64,000 nt of DNA, from assembly GCF_000472665.1 (NCBI RefSeq), contig NZ_AXAC01000004.1, forward strand, positions 120,962 to 184,961. Reading direction: 5' to 3'. The notes beneath the pieces are model-generated. The model worked only from the letters and a program-made list of their open reading frames with translations. It searched no databases and was not told the origin of the DNA. Positions 45,905 through 56,704 of the stretch are shown here, in pieces (position 1 is the stretch's first letter; each line of letters opens with the position of its first letter). The translations under genes were made by a program, and so were the position numbers. This stretch comes from Acetobacterium malicum subsp. dehalogenans DSM 11527. GTDB taxonomy: Bacteria > Bacillota > Clostridia > Eubacteriales > Eubacteriaceae.

Positions 45905-46381
45905 ATGGAACAAGGTTACGTAAAATCAATTGGCACAATTCATGTTCAGGGTGGGAACGTCTTTATTGAACTGGAAGAAGCCTATCGTGAAGGGCTGGAA
46001 GGACTGGCTGGATTTTCGCACATCAATGTATTCTGGTGGTTTAGTGAGTTTGACAACGAAGAGGCCAGGAAGGTTCTCTCTGGACACCAACCCTATAAGC
46101 AGTCCCCGGAGGTGATGGGGGTATTTGCCACCCGATCACCGCTTCGACCCAATCCCATTGCCTTAACCCCGGTTTCTGTGCTGGAGATTAACTATCAGAA
46201 GGGAATCATCCGAATTCCATACATTGATGCCAATGATGGTACCCCGGTGCTGGATATCAAACCCTATACCCCCAGTTTGGATCGGGTAGAAAATCCCAAG
46301 GTGCCGAGCTGGTGCGATCATTGGCCTAAAAGTGTTGAAGGGTCCGGAAATTTTAATTGGGAAGATGAGTTTAATTTCTAA
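45905..46381 (+). CDS. TrmO/TsaA-family tRNA methyltransferase-like protein
   Basis: A 158-residue protein of the TsaA/TrmO family, which N6-methylates threonylcarbamoyl-adenosine in tRNA using S-adenosylmethionine. The family motifs GVFATRSPLRPNPIALTPV and DANDGTPVLDIKPY are intact. Clostridial short forms like this lack the C-terminal domain of E. coli TrmO, so the exact substrate may differ. AGGTAAG-type site before the ATG; the promoter looks MerR-controlled, unusual for a tRNA modifier. Confidence 0.85.
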   Translation: MEQGYVKSIGTIHVQGGNVFIELEEAYREGLEGLAGFSHINVFWWFSEFDNEEARKVLSGHQPYKQSPEVMGVFATRSPLRPNPIALTPVSVLEINYQKGIIRIPYIDANDGTPVLDIKPYTPSLDRVENPKVPSWCDHWPKSVEGSGNFNWEDEFNF

Positions 46382-46390
46382 AAGTTAAGA

Positions 46391-47047
46391 CTAACCGATT
46401 GTGGCAATTAAAAATTTAATCTTAATCCCCTGTTCGGCATACATTTTTTCGTGCTCGGTTTCAATATTGCCCGGGTAGTCGGCGGCGTGAAGATCGGGGA
46501 TCAGGGTTGTGACGGCAAATCCTGCTGCTTCAAAATAGTTGATGGAGTCGCCAAATAGGTCATCATTGTCGGTCTTAAAATAGATTTCGCCGTTTTCTGA
46601 TAAGAGTTTTTTATATTTTTCCAGCTGTTTGCTATGAGTCAGGCGTTTTTTCTGGTAACGGCGCCGGGGCCAGGGATTACAGAAATTAATGTATATCCGT
46701 TCGACACCATCATCCGGAGCGAGAATCATATCAATGCGTTCAATATCCCAGGACATGATCTGGACATTGTCAATGGCTCGGTTCTTGTTAGTATAGGCCG
46801 ATTCAATATTGCGTTTGGTCAAACCCAGCACCGCGTCAATCAGGTCAATGGCCAGATAGTTGATCTCTGGATGGCGGCTGCCCAACGCCGCAATAAAGGT
46901 TCCTTTACCGCAGCCCAATTCAATATGAAGGGGCTGCTTTTTTTTAAATAACGGTTGCCATTGCCCGCGATGATCCGGGGGATAGGCCTGAAAAAATCCG
47001 CAGGCCTCCAGTTCCGGACGGGCCCAGGGTTTTGGTCGTATATGCAT
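46391..47047 (-). CDS. trmB: tRNA (guanine-N7)-methyltransferase
   Basis: A 218-residue class I methyltransferase: IELGCGKGTFIAALG SAM-binding motif, NYLAIDL, and INFCNPWPRRRYQKKRL, the TrmB tRNA-binding signature. It methylates G46 of tRNA. AAGGAG seven bases before the ATG. It converges on the trmO-like gene with only 9 bp between stops. Confidence 0.93.
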   Translation of the reverse strand: MHIRPKPWARPELEACGFFQAYPPDHRGQWQPLFKKKQPLHIELGCGKGTFIAALGSRHPEINYLAIDLIDAVLGLTKRNIESAYTNKNRAIDNVQIMSWDIERIDMILAPDDGVERIYINFCNPWPRRRYQKKRLTHSKQLEKYKKLLSENGEIYFKTDNDDLFGDSINYFEAAGFAVTTLIPDLHAADYPGNIETEHEKMYAEQGIKIKFLIATIG

Positions 47048-47076
47048 GGTGTTGCTCCTTTGATAAATCGTTGTTT

Positions 47077-48555
<1,479 letters not shown>

Positions 48556-48600
48556 CATTGTACCTCCGTTGCCAAGCCTGATGAGAGCGACTTGGACACT

Positions 48601-48630
48601 AAAAAACCGCAAGAAAATTATCCTGCGGCT
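48601..48630 (-). terminator. Attenuator terminator upstream of the ABC-F gene
   Basis: On the minus strand AGCCGCA pairs with TGCGGTT (one G-T), followed by six T residues at 48601-48606, 45 bp before the start codon of the ABC-F gene. Confidence 0.75.
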
Positions 48631-48771
48631 CAATGATGGACAGCCCAAAAAATCCATATAAAAGGAGTTAATGATGCTAAAGAGGCAGTGCTTTTCTTGT
48701 AATTTTCTTGCTTAAGCGCACCAAAACAAGAGGTTTAACCTCGGGCTTTGAAAACACTTTCCAATTGTTGG

Positions 48772-48792
48772 TTAGCAAGATAAATTACGCAT
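48772..48792 (-). CDS. Six-residue leader peptide MRNLSC
   Basis: ATG at 48790-48792 follows AAAAGGAG at an 8-base distance and reads Met-Arg-Asn-Leu-Ser-Cys-stop. Short regulatory peptides of this kind precede many ABC-F resistance genes. The last codons overlap the sequence that can sequester the antiterminator, so ribosome stalling here would control transcription. Confidence 0.7.
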   Translation of the reverse strand: MRNLSC

Positions 48793-48822
48793 CCTCTTTA
48801 CTCCTTTTCGTATTTTGATTAC

Positions 48823-48851
48823 AGTCTAACATTTTTTTCAAAAGAATTCAA
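48823..48851 (-). promoter_or_regulatory. Promoter of the ABC-F leader
   Basis: On the minus strand TTGAAT (48846-48851) and TAGACT (48823-48828) are 17 bp apart with a TGT extension, placing the start about 25 bases before the leader peptide. Confidence 0.6.
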
Positions 48852-48886
48852 TCCCAAACCGTGTAATTAGTATTTAATGTAGAATC

Positions 48887-49792
48887 TTATGAAGGTGTTA
48901 AAAACGAAACCTGTTCTTCTGACGGGGGATAGACTTTTAGTTTCGCCTTAATCGGCTTGCTGTAGCTGTTGGACAGGCCAAAGGACTGGCGCAGGGGATT
49001 GAGTCTGCCGTAGAGCTCGTCCTTATATTCTTTGGGAGCACCGCCTTTTTTGTACAGGTTCCACAGGGTGTCATATTTTTCGGGATAGCTGGTTTTAATG
49101 AAGTCGAAAAATGCTGGTTTGGTGGCCCCGCGCAGGTAAAGGGCGCCGGGCAGCACATAATCGATACCGGCATCCTGGCCGGCTTCAAATAAGGCAGTCA
49201 GGGTTTCGGAATCATCGGTGAGGGTGGGAATAATCGGCATCAGATGGTGACCGACGGAGGCATTGGTTTTTCTGAACTGTTTAAGCATCGCAAAGCGGGC
49301 CCGGCCCGATACCGCGCCGGGCTCGATTTTTTTTCGAATCGTTTCATCTAAAGTCGTGACCGTGGCCGCCACATTGATGTAGGTAATCCGGGACAACTCA
49401 TCAATCAGGTCATAATCCCGGAGCACCAGGTCCGATTTGGTTGAGATAATCGCCGGCGTCTTATATTTGATCAGCAGCTTTAATATTTCCGGCATCAGCT
49501 GATACTGGGCTTCCGCCGGTTGATAGCTGTCGGTGACACCACCAATATTGACGATTTCCCGTTTCCAGGTTGATGAAGCTAGCTGTTTTTCCAGAACTTC
49601 AACGACATTGGTCTTGACCGAGATATTAGTCGAGAAATCAGCAAGACCGGTAAAACCATGGGTTCCCATGGCATAGCAGTACCGGCAGCCATGGCTGCAA
49701 CCGCGGTAAATATTTAAATCCCAGCCATAAGGGATTTTTCGCTTTAATTCATGCAGGGCAGTTGAGCAGGTGATCTCGTGATACGTTGACAT
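48887..49792 (-). CDS. SPL-family radical SAM protein
   Basis: A 301-residue radical SAM enzyme with the cluster motif C-x3-C-x2-C at Cys32, Cys36 and Cys39 (RGCSHGCRYCYA). The rest matches the SplB-like/Rv2578c group related to spore photoproduct lyase: ISTKSDLVLRDYDLI and NVAATVTTLDE. True spore photoproduct lyases are longer and carry a conserved Cys near the end, absent here, so the substrate is unknown. AAGGAGG precedes the ATG. Confidence 0.87.
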   Translation of the reverse strand: MSTYHEITCSTALHELKRKIPYGWDLNIYRGCSHGCRYCYAMGTHGFTGLADFSTNISVKTNVVEVLEKQLASSTWKREIVNIGGVTDSYQPAEAQYQLMPEILKLLIKYKTPAIISTKSDLVLRDYDLIDELSRITYINVAATVTTLDETIRKKIEPGAVSGRARFAMLKQFRKTNASVGHHLMPIIPTLTDDSETLTALFEAGQDAGIDYVLPGALYLRGATKPAFFDFIKTSYPEKYDTLWNLYKKGGAPKEYKDELYGRLNPLRQSFGLSNSYSKPIKAKLKVYPPSEEQVSFLTPS

Positions 49793-49967
49793 ATCGGCCT
49801 CCTTAAGATTTCTTTATCCTTATTAAGTATATGTCATAAAAGTTTAGGGTGTCCATAAGAATTTGTGGTAAAATTATTTACTGTTTGGCATTAAATCTCT
49901 GAAAAAAATACAGATGTTTAAAATAAAGGGTAATAAATAAAAGAGACCACACAAGGGGGCAACAGAC

Positions 49968-51113
49968 GTGAGCAATCATAAGGGAAGAAAAGTAGTCGCT
50001 GTCATCATTATTTCGATGCTCATTATTTTACTGGTAGCAGCCGGGGCATATCTGGCATTGGAAGATCTGGTCGGGAGTATGGATATCCAGTCGTTTTTCG
50101 ATGATACCGAAGCCCAGCAGAATGAAGAAATCGCGGCAAGTCAACAGCAGGCCTTTGATGGTTATTCTTTTCTCGAGGATAATGAAAAGCAGGCCTATGC
50201 CAGAGTGGTTGGAATGCTGACGGATTTTGATACCGAAGTAAAGGTAAATGGGGTCAACACGGAAGAAATTGAGCGGGTCCTGGCGGCCATTGATTACGAC
50301 TATCCGGAAATATTCTGGGCCGGCGAATTTTCTTATTATTTTGACGAAGGCGATCAGAAAGTCAGCAAGGTAATGGTCGAGTATCCTTACGACGAAGCCG
50401 AAAAAGAGCGCCGACAGGCCGAAATTGAGGCAGCCTTTCAGGAATATAGTGGGGGTCTGAAAAATGGCATGAGCGATTATGACAAAGTCAGATATGCCTA
50501 TGAATATGTAATTAAAAACACCGTTTATCAGGAAGATCTCGAGGATGATCAGAACATTTACAGTGTCTTTGGGAAAAAAGGCTCGGTCTGTGCTGGATAT
50601 TCAAAAGCCATTCAATATCTGCTGAAACGAACCGGAATTGAGTGTTCCTATGTAGCGGGTGAGGCCATCGGCCAGGGTGCCCATGCCTGGAATATTGTCC
50701 GGGTTGACGGGGAGTATTATTATCTGGATGCGACCTGGGGAGAATTTAACATCGAAGATAACAGCGAGCCGGAAAAGAGCATCTTCTATGACTATTTTTG
50801 TGTCACCACAGCGGAACTTTTGAAATCACATCAACCGGATCAGAGCTTGATTGAATATCCGGAATTCACCGCCACAGCGGCCAATTATTTTGTCAAAGAA
50901 AACAAACTCTATGATCTGAACAAACAAAGTGAGGCGAATCGCTTTGTGGGTGATCTGGAAACAGCGCTGAATTCGGGAGAAAAATATTTTCATTATGCGA
51001 TTATCGATGCCAATACTATCAGCGTCGCCGAAGACCTGATGGATGAAATTCTGGGGTCCTACTACTGGTTTTCCAGTGAGGACAGTTTGTCGAATACGAT
51101 CGAGCTTTATTAA
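49968..51113 (+). CDS. Membrane-anchored transglutaminase-like protein
   Basis: A 381-residue protein with one N-terminal helix (about 8-28) and an outer transglutaminase core. The triad is visible as Cys208 (GSVCAGYSKA), His239 (GAHAWN) and Asp254 (LDATWG). Bacterial relatives act as peptidases or cross-linkers at the cell surface; substrate unknown. GTG start with AGGGGG upstream. It stands alone, ending in a strong bidirectional terminator. Confidence 0.85.
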   Translation: MSNHKGRKVVAVIIISMLIILLVAAGAYLALEDLVGSMDIQSFFDDTEAQQNEEIAASQQQAFDGYSFLEDNEKQAYARVVGMLTDFDTEVKVNGVNTEEIERVLAAIDYDYPEIFWAGEFSYYFDEGDQKVSKVMVEYPYDEAEKERRQAEIEAAFQEYSGGLKNGMSDYDKVRYAYEYVIKNTVYQEDLEDDQNIYSVFGKKGSVCAGYSKAIQYLLKRTGIECSYVAGEAIGQGAHAWNIVRVDGEYYYLDATWGEFNIEDNSEPEKSIFYDYFCVTTAELLKSHQPDQSLIEYPEFTATAANYFVKENKLYDLNKQSEANRFVGDLETALNSGEKYFHYAIIDANTISVAEDLMDEILGSYYWFSSEDSLSNTIELY

Positions 51114-51138
51114 AATGGGAACAAAATTCAAAGTTATC

Positions 51139-51174
51139 AAAAGCCCCATTCTGATTTTTCAGAATGGGGCTTTT
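51139..51174. terminator. Bidirectional terminator (perfect 16-bp stem)
   Basis: 51139-51154 pairs perfectly with 51159-51174 around a TTTT loop, with A and T ends, between convergent genes. Confidence 0.93.
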
Positions 51175-51176
51175 GT

Positions 51177-51611
51177 TTATTCCATCGCAATCAGGTGAAC
51201 GCCGTGAACGCCATCCAGGGCTTCTAGCATCGCCATCAATTCATCGATAGTTAAGACCAGATCTTTTCCGTCCAGGGTCACAATCACAATTGCGGCCTGG
51301 TTGATGGGGATATCCTGATGAATAGTGATAATGCTAGTCTGGTGATCCCGGAGAATATTCAAAATATTGGAAAGGATTCCGGGCTGGTCATCCAGCTTAA
51401 ATGAAAGGGTGAACTTCCGGCCATAGTTTTCTGAAGGGGTAAAAATATAGTCCTTATACTTATAATAGGTGCTGCGGCTGATACCCACCTTTTTGACGGC
51501 GTCACTCACTGATTTACACTGAGAGGACTCCATTAAGATCCGGGCTTCCACCACCTTGGAATAATAATCGGGCAGTATTTTTTTATTAACAATCAGATAA
51601 TCTTTAATCAT
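51177..51611 (-). CDS. HTH-ACT domain regulator (UPF0735/ThrR-like)
   Basis: A 144-residue protein with an N-terminal helix-turn-helix (CKSVSDAVKKVGISRSTYYK) and a C-terminal ACT domain (FKLDDQPGILSNILNIL). ACT domains bind amino acids. Related ThrR of Bacillus subtilis (formerly PheB) represses threonine biosynthesis genes, and here the gene is the last of thrC-thrB, so the same role is likely. The ATG at 51609-51611 follows GGGAGG, 4 bp after thrB; an earlier in-frame start lies inside thrB. Confidence 0.85.
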   Translation of the reverse strand: MIKDYLIVNKKILPDYYSKVVEARILMESSQCKSVSDAVKKVGISRSTYYKYKDYIFTPSENYGRKFTLSFKLDDQPGILSNILNILRDHQTSIITIHQDIPINQAAIVIVTLDGKDLVLTIDELMAMLEALDGVHGVHLIAME

Positions 51612-51615
51612 CGGC

Positions 51616-52498
51616 TTAACCTCCCAAAATCTGAACACCAGTATGATCAGGTGCCAGGGGAATGATCTGCCAGCCAGGTGCTTTTTCTGCTAAATAGGCC
51701 TGCATATCCGGCTCGAAACCATGGTTAGACACTGAATTTATAGCCAGAATCGTCGGCCCGGCACCGCTGATACAGGTGTTAAGGCAGCCCATTTCCCGGG
51801 CTTTTTTGGTAATGACATCATAGTGGGCAATCAGTTTTTTACGATAGGGCTGGTGCAGGCGGTCCTTCATGCACAGCTTTAAAATGTCCTCAGAACCGTT
51901 GGCCAGGGCCAGATAGGTCATGGTGGCCCGGGGCAGATTATGGGTGGCATCGCTGAAGCTGATTTTTTTAGGCAAAACCTGGCGGGCATCGGATGTCGAT
52001 AAGGGAAAGTCCGGCACCAGGGCGTAGAACTCATAACCGGGATGAACCTGGCTCTTGATATGGACGTTCTGGCCGTGATCGTTCATCGACACTACCAGAC
52101 CGCCGAAAATGGCCGGGGCAACGTTGTCGGGATGGCCTTCCAGTTCCACAGCAATGTCAAACAGTTCCGCCGTTGACAAGGGTGATCCAATCAGGGCATT
52201 GGCGCCAAAAAGCCCCCCGACGATACAGGTGGCTGAACTGCCCAGACCCCGGCTGATGGGGATATCCACCTCAGTATGGATATAAAGACCCTTGGGGTGG
52301 TAGCCCACTTTTTTAAACACCTTCTGCATTGAACGGTAAACCAGGTTGGTATCGCTTTGATACTTCCGTTCAACGCCCCGGATCGTCAGCTTGCCGTCAT
52401 TTTTTTCTTCAAAACTGAAGGTATTATAAATCGACAGCGCCAGGCCAAAAGCATCAAAACCCGGGCCGATGTTGGCACTGGTTCCCGGCACCCGAACC

Positions 52499-52506
<8 letters not shown>
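51616..52506 (-). CDS. thrB: Homoserine kinase
   Basis: A 296-residue GHMP kinase that phosphorylates homoserine, feeding threonine synthase. Motifs: VPGTSANIGPGFDAFG at the N-terminus, the ATP loop PISRGLGSSA, and SGAGPTI near the end. It overlaps thrC by 8 bp. Confidence 0.95.
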
Positions 52507-54004
<1,498 letters not shown>

Positions 54005-54061
54005 GTAATTCCTCCAAAAATTTATGGTCTGTCAGGAAAAATCTTGAAAAAATCTTCCCTG

Positions 54062-54081
54062 AGGGGTATTGAATAACCCCT
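54062..54081. promoter_or_regulatory. Inverted repeat in the thrC/hom divergent promoter region
   Basis: AGGGGT (54062-54067) and ACCCCT (54076-54081) form a dyad that covers the -35 of hom and the predicted start of thrC. It is a candidate operator for the ACT regulator at the end of the thr operon. Confidence 0.45.
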
Positions 54082-54097
54082 AGCTATATGATAGAAT
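54069..54097 (+). promoter_or_regulatory. hom: Promoter of hom-lysC
   Basis: TTGAAT (54069-54074) and TAGAAT (54092-54097) are 17 bp apart with a TGA extension. Confidence 0.65.
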
Positions 54098-54116
54098 GTT
54101 TTCACTGAAAAAACAA
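54088..54116 (-). promoter_or_regulatory. thrC: Promoter of thrC-thrB-regulator
   Basis: On the minus strand TTGTTT (54111-54116) and TATCAT (54088-54093) are 17 bp apart. Its -10 overlaps the -10 of the hom promoter, so the two compete or are controlled together. Confidence 0.55.
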
Positions 54117-54154
54117 GTGTTTTTAGAATAAATACATATACGAGGTGAATTTTA

Positions 54155-55408
54155 TTGAATATCGCACTTTTAGGCTTTGGGACCATTGGTTCTGGGGTCT
54201 ATGAACTCATCAATTTAAATAAAGGTAAGTTTGCTGGTAATTTTACCGATGTGGAGTCCCGAAAATCAAGTCCGGTCATCACCAAGGTACTGGAACGGGA
54301 TGCGTCTAAGGATCTGGGCGATACCGTCGGAAAAATTGTGACCCACCCCAGTGAGATCCTGGAAGACGAAAGTATTGGCCTGGTGATTGCCCTGATGGGT
54401 GGCATGGACTTTGAATATGAAATGATCAAAGAATGTCTCCGGGCGGGAAAACATGTGGTGACCGCCAATAAGGCCGTCATCTCCGAGTACTTTCAGGAAT
54501 TGTTGACGCTGGCTGAAGAAAATGGCGTGGTGCTGCGTTATGAGGCTTCAGTCGGCGGTGGGATTCCAATCATTGGTAGTTTGAAAGAAGAAATGAAAAT
54601 CAATCGGGTTACCGAAATCAAGGGAATCCTGAATGGAACCACCAACTTCATTTTGTCCAAAATGACCGAAGAAGGGGCCGATTTCGGTGATACTCTGGCG
54701 TTGGCTCAGTCCATTGGTTTTGCCGAAGCCGATCCCACCGCGGACGTTGAAGGTTACGATGTATCCCGTAAGCTCTCAATTCTCTCATCGATGGCCTATG
54801 AAAGCATTATCCGTGATGAAGATGTTTATAAACGGGGAATTACCGACATTCGGGCCGCTGATATTGAGATGATCGGATCGATGGGTTATGTGGTCAAGTA
54901 TCTGGGACATTCGATGCTTGAAGAAAAAAATGTCTATACCACCGTGGAACCGGTGCTGTTTAAAGAAGCTTCGATCATGAGTAACGTCAACAGCGAGTTC
55001 AATATTATCTCCATCACTGGGGATATCATCGGTGAGCTGCAGTTTTATGGAAAAGGCGCCGGAAAAGACGCCACCGCCAATGCTGTCGTCGGCGATGTCC
55101 TGTATATCCTCAATATTGTCGGGGAACAGAATTTGCCCAAGCCGTTGCGGCTTAACCGTAAGCTCAATAAAATGGGCACCGAAGTGTTTAAAGGTAAATA
55201 TTATTTAAGAGCAAATCTGGATGATAAAGAAATGCTCGATCAGGTGCTGACGGCAGTGGAAACTGTGGCCGCCCGAAAAACCGTCATCGTTAATGACAAT
55301 CAGGTGTATGTGGTGACTAATGCCATCGCCGCCAATGATTTTAATAAAATGGCAGAAAAATTGAAGGAAACGGTGCCTGAGTGTTTTTATGCCCGTATCT
55401 ATGAATAA
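54155..55408 (+). CDS. hom: Homoserine dehydrogenase
   Basis: A 417-residue enzyme that reduces aspartate semialdehyde to homoserine. It shows a Rossmann start (IALLGFGTIGSGVYELI), VTANKAVIS, the signature GILNGTTNFILSKM, and a C-terminal ACT domain (about 345-417) for threonine feedback. TTG start with GAGG upstream. It begins the hom-lysC operon opposite thrC. Confidence 0.95.
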   Translation: MNIALLGFGTIGSGVYELINLNKGKFAGNFTDVESRKSSPVITKVLERDASKDLGDTVGKIVTHPSEILEDESIGLVIALMGGMDFEYEMIKECLRAGKHVVTANKAVISEYFQELLTLAEENGVVLRYEASVGGGIPIIGSLKEEMKINRVTEIKGILNGTTNFILSKMTEEGADFGDTLALAQSIGFAEADPTADVEGYDVSRKLSILSSMAYESIIRDEDVYKRGITDIRAADIEMIGSMGYVVKYLGHSMLEEKNVYTTVEPVLFKEASIMSNVNSEFNIISITGDIIGELQFYGKGAGKDATANAVVGDVLYILNIVGEQNLPKPLRLNRKLNKMGTEVFKGKYYLRANLDDKEMLDQVLTAVETVAARKTVIVNDNQVYVVTNAIAANDFNKMAEKLKETVPECFYARIYE

Positions 55409-55428
55409 GGAAAGAGTGACTGAGGTTA

Positions 55429-56637
55429 ATGCAAGATCTAATCGTACAAAAATATGGCGGCTCCAGTGTCGCCAATGTAGAAAGAATTAAGCGGGTTGCT
55501 GGTCGGATTATTGAGACCAAGGAAAAAGGGAAAAAAGTTGTGGTGGTGGTTTCAGCCATGGGCGATACCACCGATGATCTGATTGAACTGGCGCAAAAGA
55601 TTAATGAACACCCACCCCATCGCGAAATGGATATGCTGCTGGCCACCGGCGAGCAGGTTTCGATATCGCTGTTGGCGATGGCAATTCAGTCGCTGGGCCA
55701 TGATGTGGTGAGTTTAACCGGTGCCCAGTGCGGGATCGTTACATCCAATGTTCATAAACGGGCCCGGATTAATGATATTCACACCCACCGGATTGAAAAG
55801 GAACTGGCGGCCGGAAAGATTGTCATTGTTGCCGGATTTCAGGGCATTAATGAAAACAAGGATATTACCACCCTTGGCCGCGGTGGTTCCGATACTTCGG
55901 CAGTGGCCGTGGCGGCGGCATTAAAGGCCGAGCTCTGCGAAATCTATACCGATGTTGATGGGGTCTACACCGCTGATCCCCGGATTGTCGAAGCGGCTTC
56001 AAAAATCGATGAAATCTCCTACGAAGAGGTTTTGGAAATGGCCAGCACCGGGGCCAAGGTATTGCATCCCCGGTCGGTGGAAATGGCCGAAAAATTCAAG
56101 GTGCCACTGGTGGTACGATCAAGCTACAATTACAATGAAGGAACCATTATTAAGGAGGACGTTATTATGGAAAAAGTATTAGTTCGAGGGGTATCTCTTG
56201 ATGAAAATATCGCAAAAATATCAATCTTTGAAGTGCCGGATCAACCGGGTATTGCTTTTAGATTGTTCAGTGCTCTGGCAAAATCCAACATTCATGTGGA
56301 TATGATTGTTCAGAATGTCAACCGGACATCCGTTAATGATATTTCATTCACTATTGATGTGGATGAACTGCAGGAAGCCGTTTCCGTGGCCCAGAAATTT
56401 GCCTTTGAGGTCAATGCCCAAAAAGTCGAATACGATCAGGGGGTTGCCAAACTTTCTGTGATCGGTACCGGGATTGTGGCTAATGCCGAAATTGCCTCCA
56501 AGTTCTTTGAAGCGCTGTTTGAACTAGGTATCAACATCCAGACCATCAGCACCTCGGAAATCAAGATTTCCTGTCTGATTGATAAAGAACGTGGCAAAGA
56601 AGCAATGGTTCACATTCATAAAAAATTCGATATGTAA
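55429..56637 (+). CDS. lysC: Aspartate kinase (with internal start for an ACT subunit)
   Basis: A 402-residue kinase for the first step of the aspartate pathway: KYGGSSVANVERIKR, TTLGRGGSDTSAVAV, TDVDGVYTADPR, then two ACT domains (about 262-402) for feedback. Length equals the Bacillus lysine-type aspartokinase II alpha subunit. A strong ribosome site inside the gene would give a beta subunit, as in that enzyme. It follows hom by 20 bp. Confidence 0.95.
   Translation: MQDLIVQKYGGSSVANVERIKRVAGRIIETKEKGKKVVVVVSAMGDTTDDLIELAQKINEHPPHREMDMLLATGEQVSISLLAMAIQSLGHDVVSLTGAQCGIVTSNVHKRARINDIHTHRIEKELAAGKIVIVAGFQGINENKDITTLGRGGSDTSAVAVAAALKAELCEIYTDVDGVYTADPRIVEAASKIDEISYEEVLEMASTGAKVLHPRSVEMAEKFKVPLVVRSSYNYNEGTIIKEDVIMEKVLVRGVSLDENIAKISIFEVPDQPGIAFRLFSALAKSNIHVDMIVQNVNRTSVNDISFTIDVDELQEAVSVAQKFAFEVNAQKVEYDQGVAKLSVIGTGIVANAEIASKFFEALFELGINIQTISTSEIKISCLIDKERGKEAMVHIHKKFDM
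56167..56637 (+). CDS. Internal in-frame start: aspartokinase beta (ACT) subunit
   Basis: AAGGAGG at 56152-56158, eight bases before the in-frame ATG at 56167 (codon 247), is a better ribosome site than the one for the full gene. The 156-residue product would be the two ACT domains alone, matching the in-frame beta subunit of B. subtilis aspartokinase II. Expression is inferred from this site only. Confidence 0.65.
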   Translation: MEKVLVRGVSLDENIAKISIFEVPDQPGIAFRLFSALAKSNIHVDMIVQNVNRTSVNDISFTIDVDELQEAVSVAQKFAFEVNAQKVEYDQGVAKLSVIGTGIVANAEIASKFFEALFELGINIQTISTSEIKISCLIDKERGKEAMVHIHKKFDM

Positions 56638-56647
56638 AAAAACAACA

Positions 56648-56684
56648 AAAAGCCCTGAAACCGAGCTACGGTATCAGGGCTTTT
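56648..56684. terminator. Bidirectional terminator after lysC and trkH
   Basis: AAAAGCCCTGA (56648-56658) pairs with 56674-56684, with an inner ACCG/CGGT stem; A and T ends serve both convergent operons. Confidence 0.9.
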
Positions 56685-56704
56685 AATTTAAAGAAGTTGA
56701 TAAG

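Larger units (their letters stand above)
48556..48816 (-). promoter_or_regulatory. Attenuator leader of the ABC-F gene
   Basis: From the predicted start near 48816 the leader holds a six-codon peptide gene, a segment 48701-48711 (GCAAGAAAATT on the minus strand) and a terminator whose right part (48609-48619) is its perfect 11-base complement. Codons 5-6 of the peptide (48775-48780, TCTTGC) can pair with the same segment. The design fits antibiotic-stalled ribosomes freeing 48701-48711 to break the terminator. Confidence 0.75.

Noticed and set aside
48671..48715. Plus-strand mini-gene of 14 codons with AAAGGAG inside the ABC-F leader
   Set aside because: The AAAGGAG is better explained as the complement of the minus-strand leader ribosome site; no plus-strand promoter or downstream gene exists.
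54005..54081. T-box or threonine-codon attenuator before thrC
   Set aside because: No T-box core motif, no Thr-rich leader peptide and no terminator with a proper T run were found; only short AAAATCTT direct repeats and the AGGGGT dyad.
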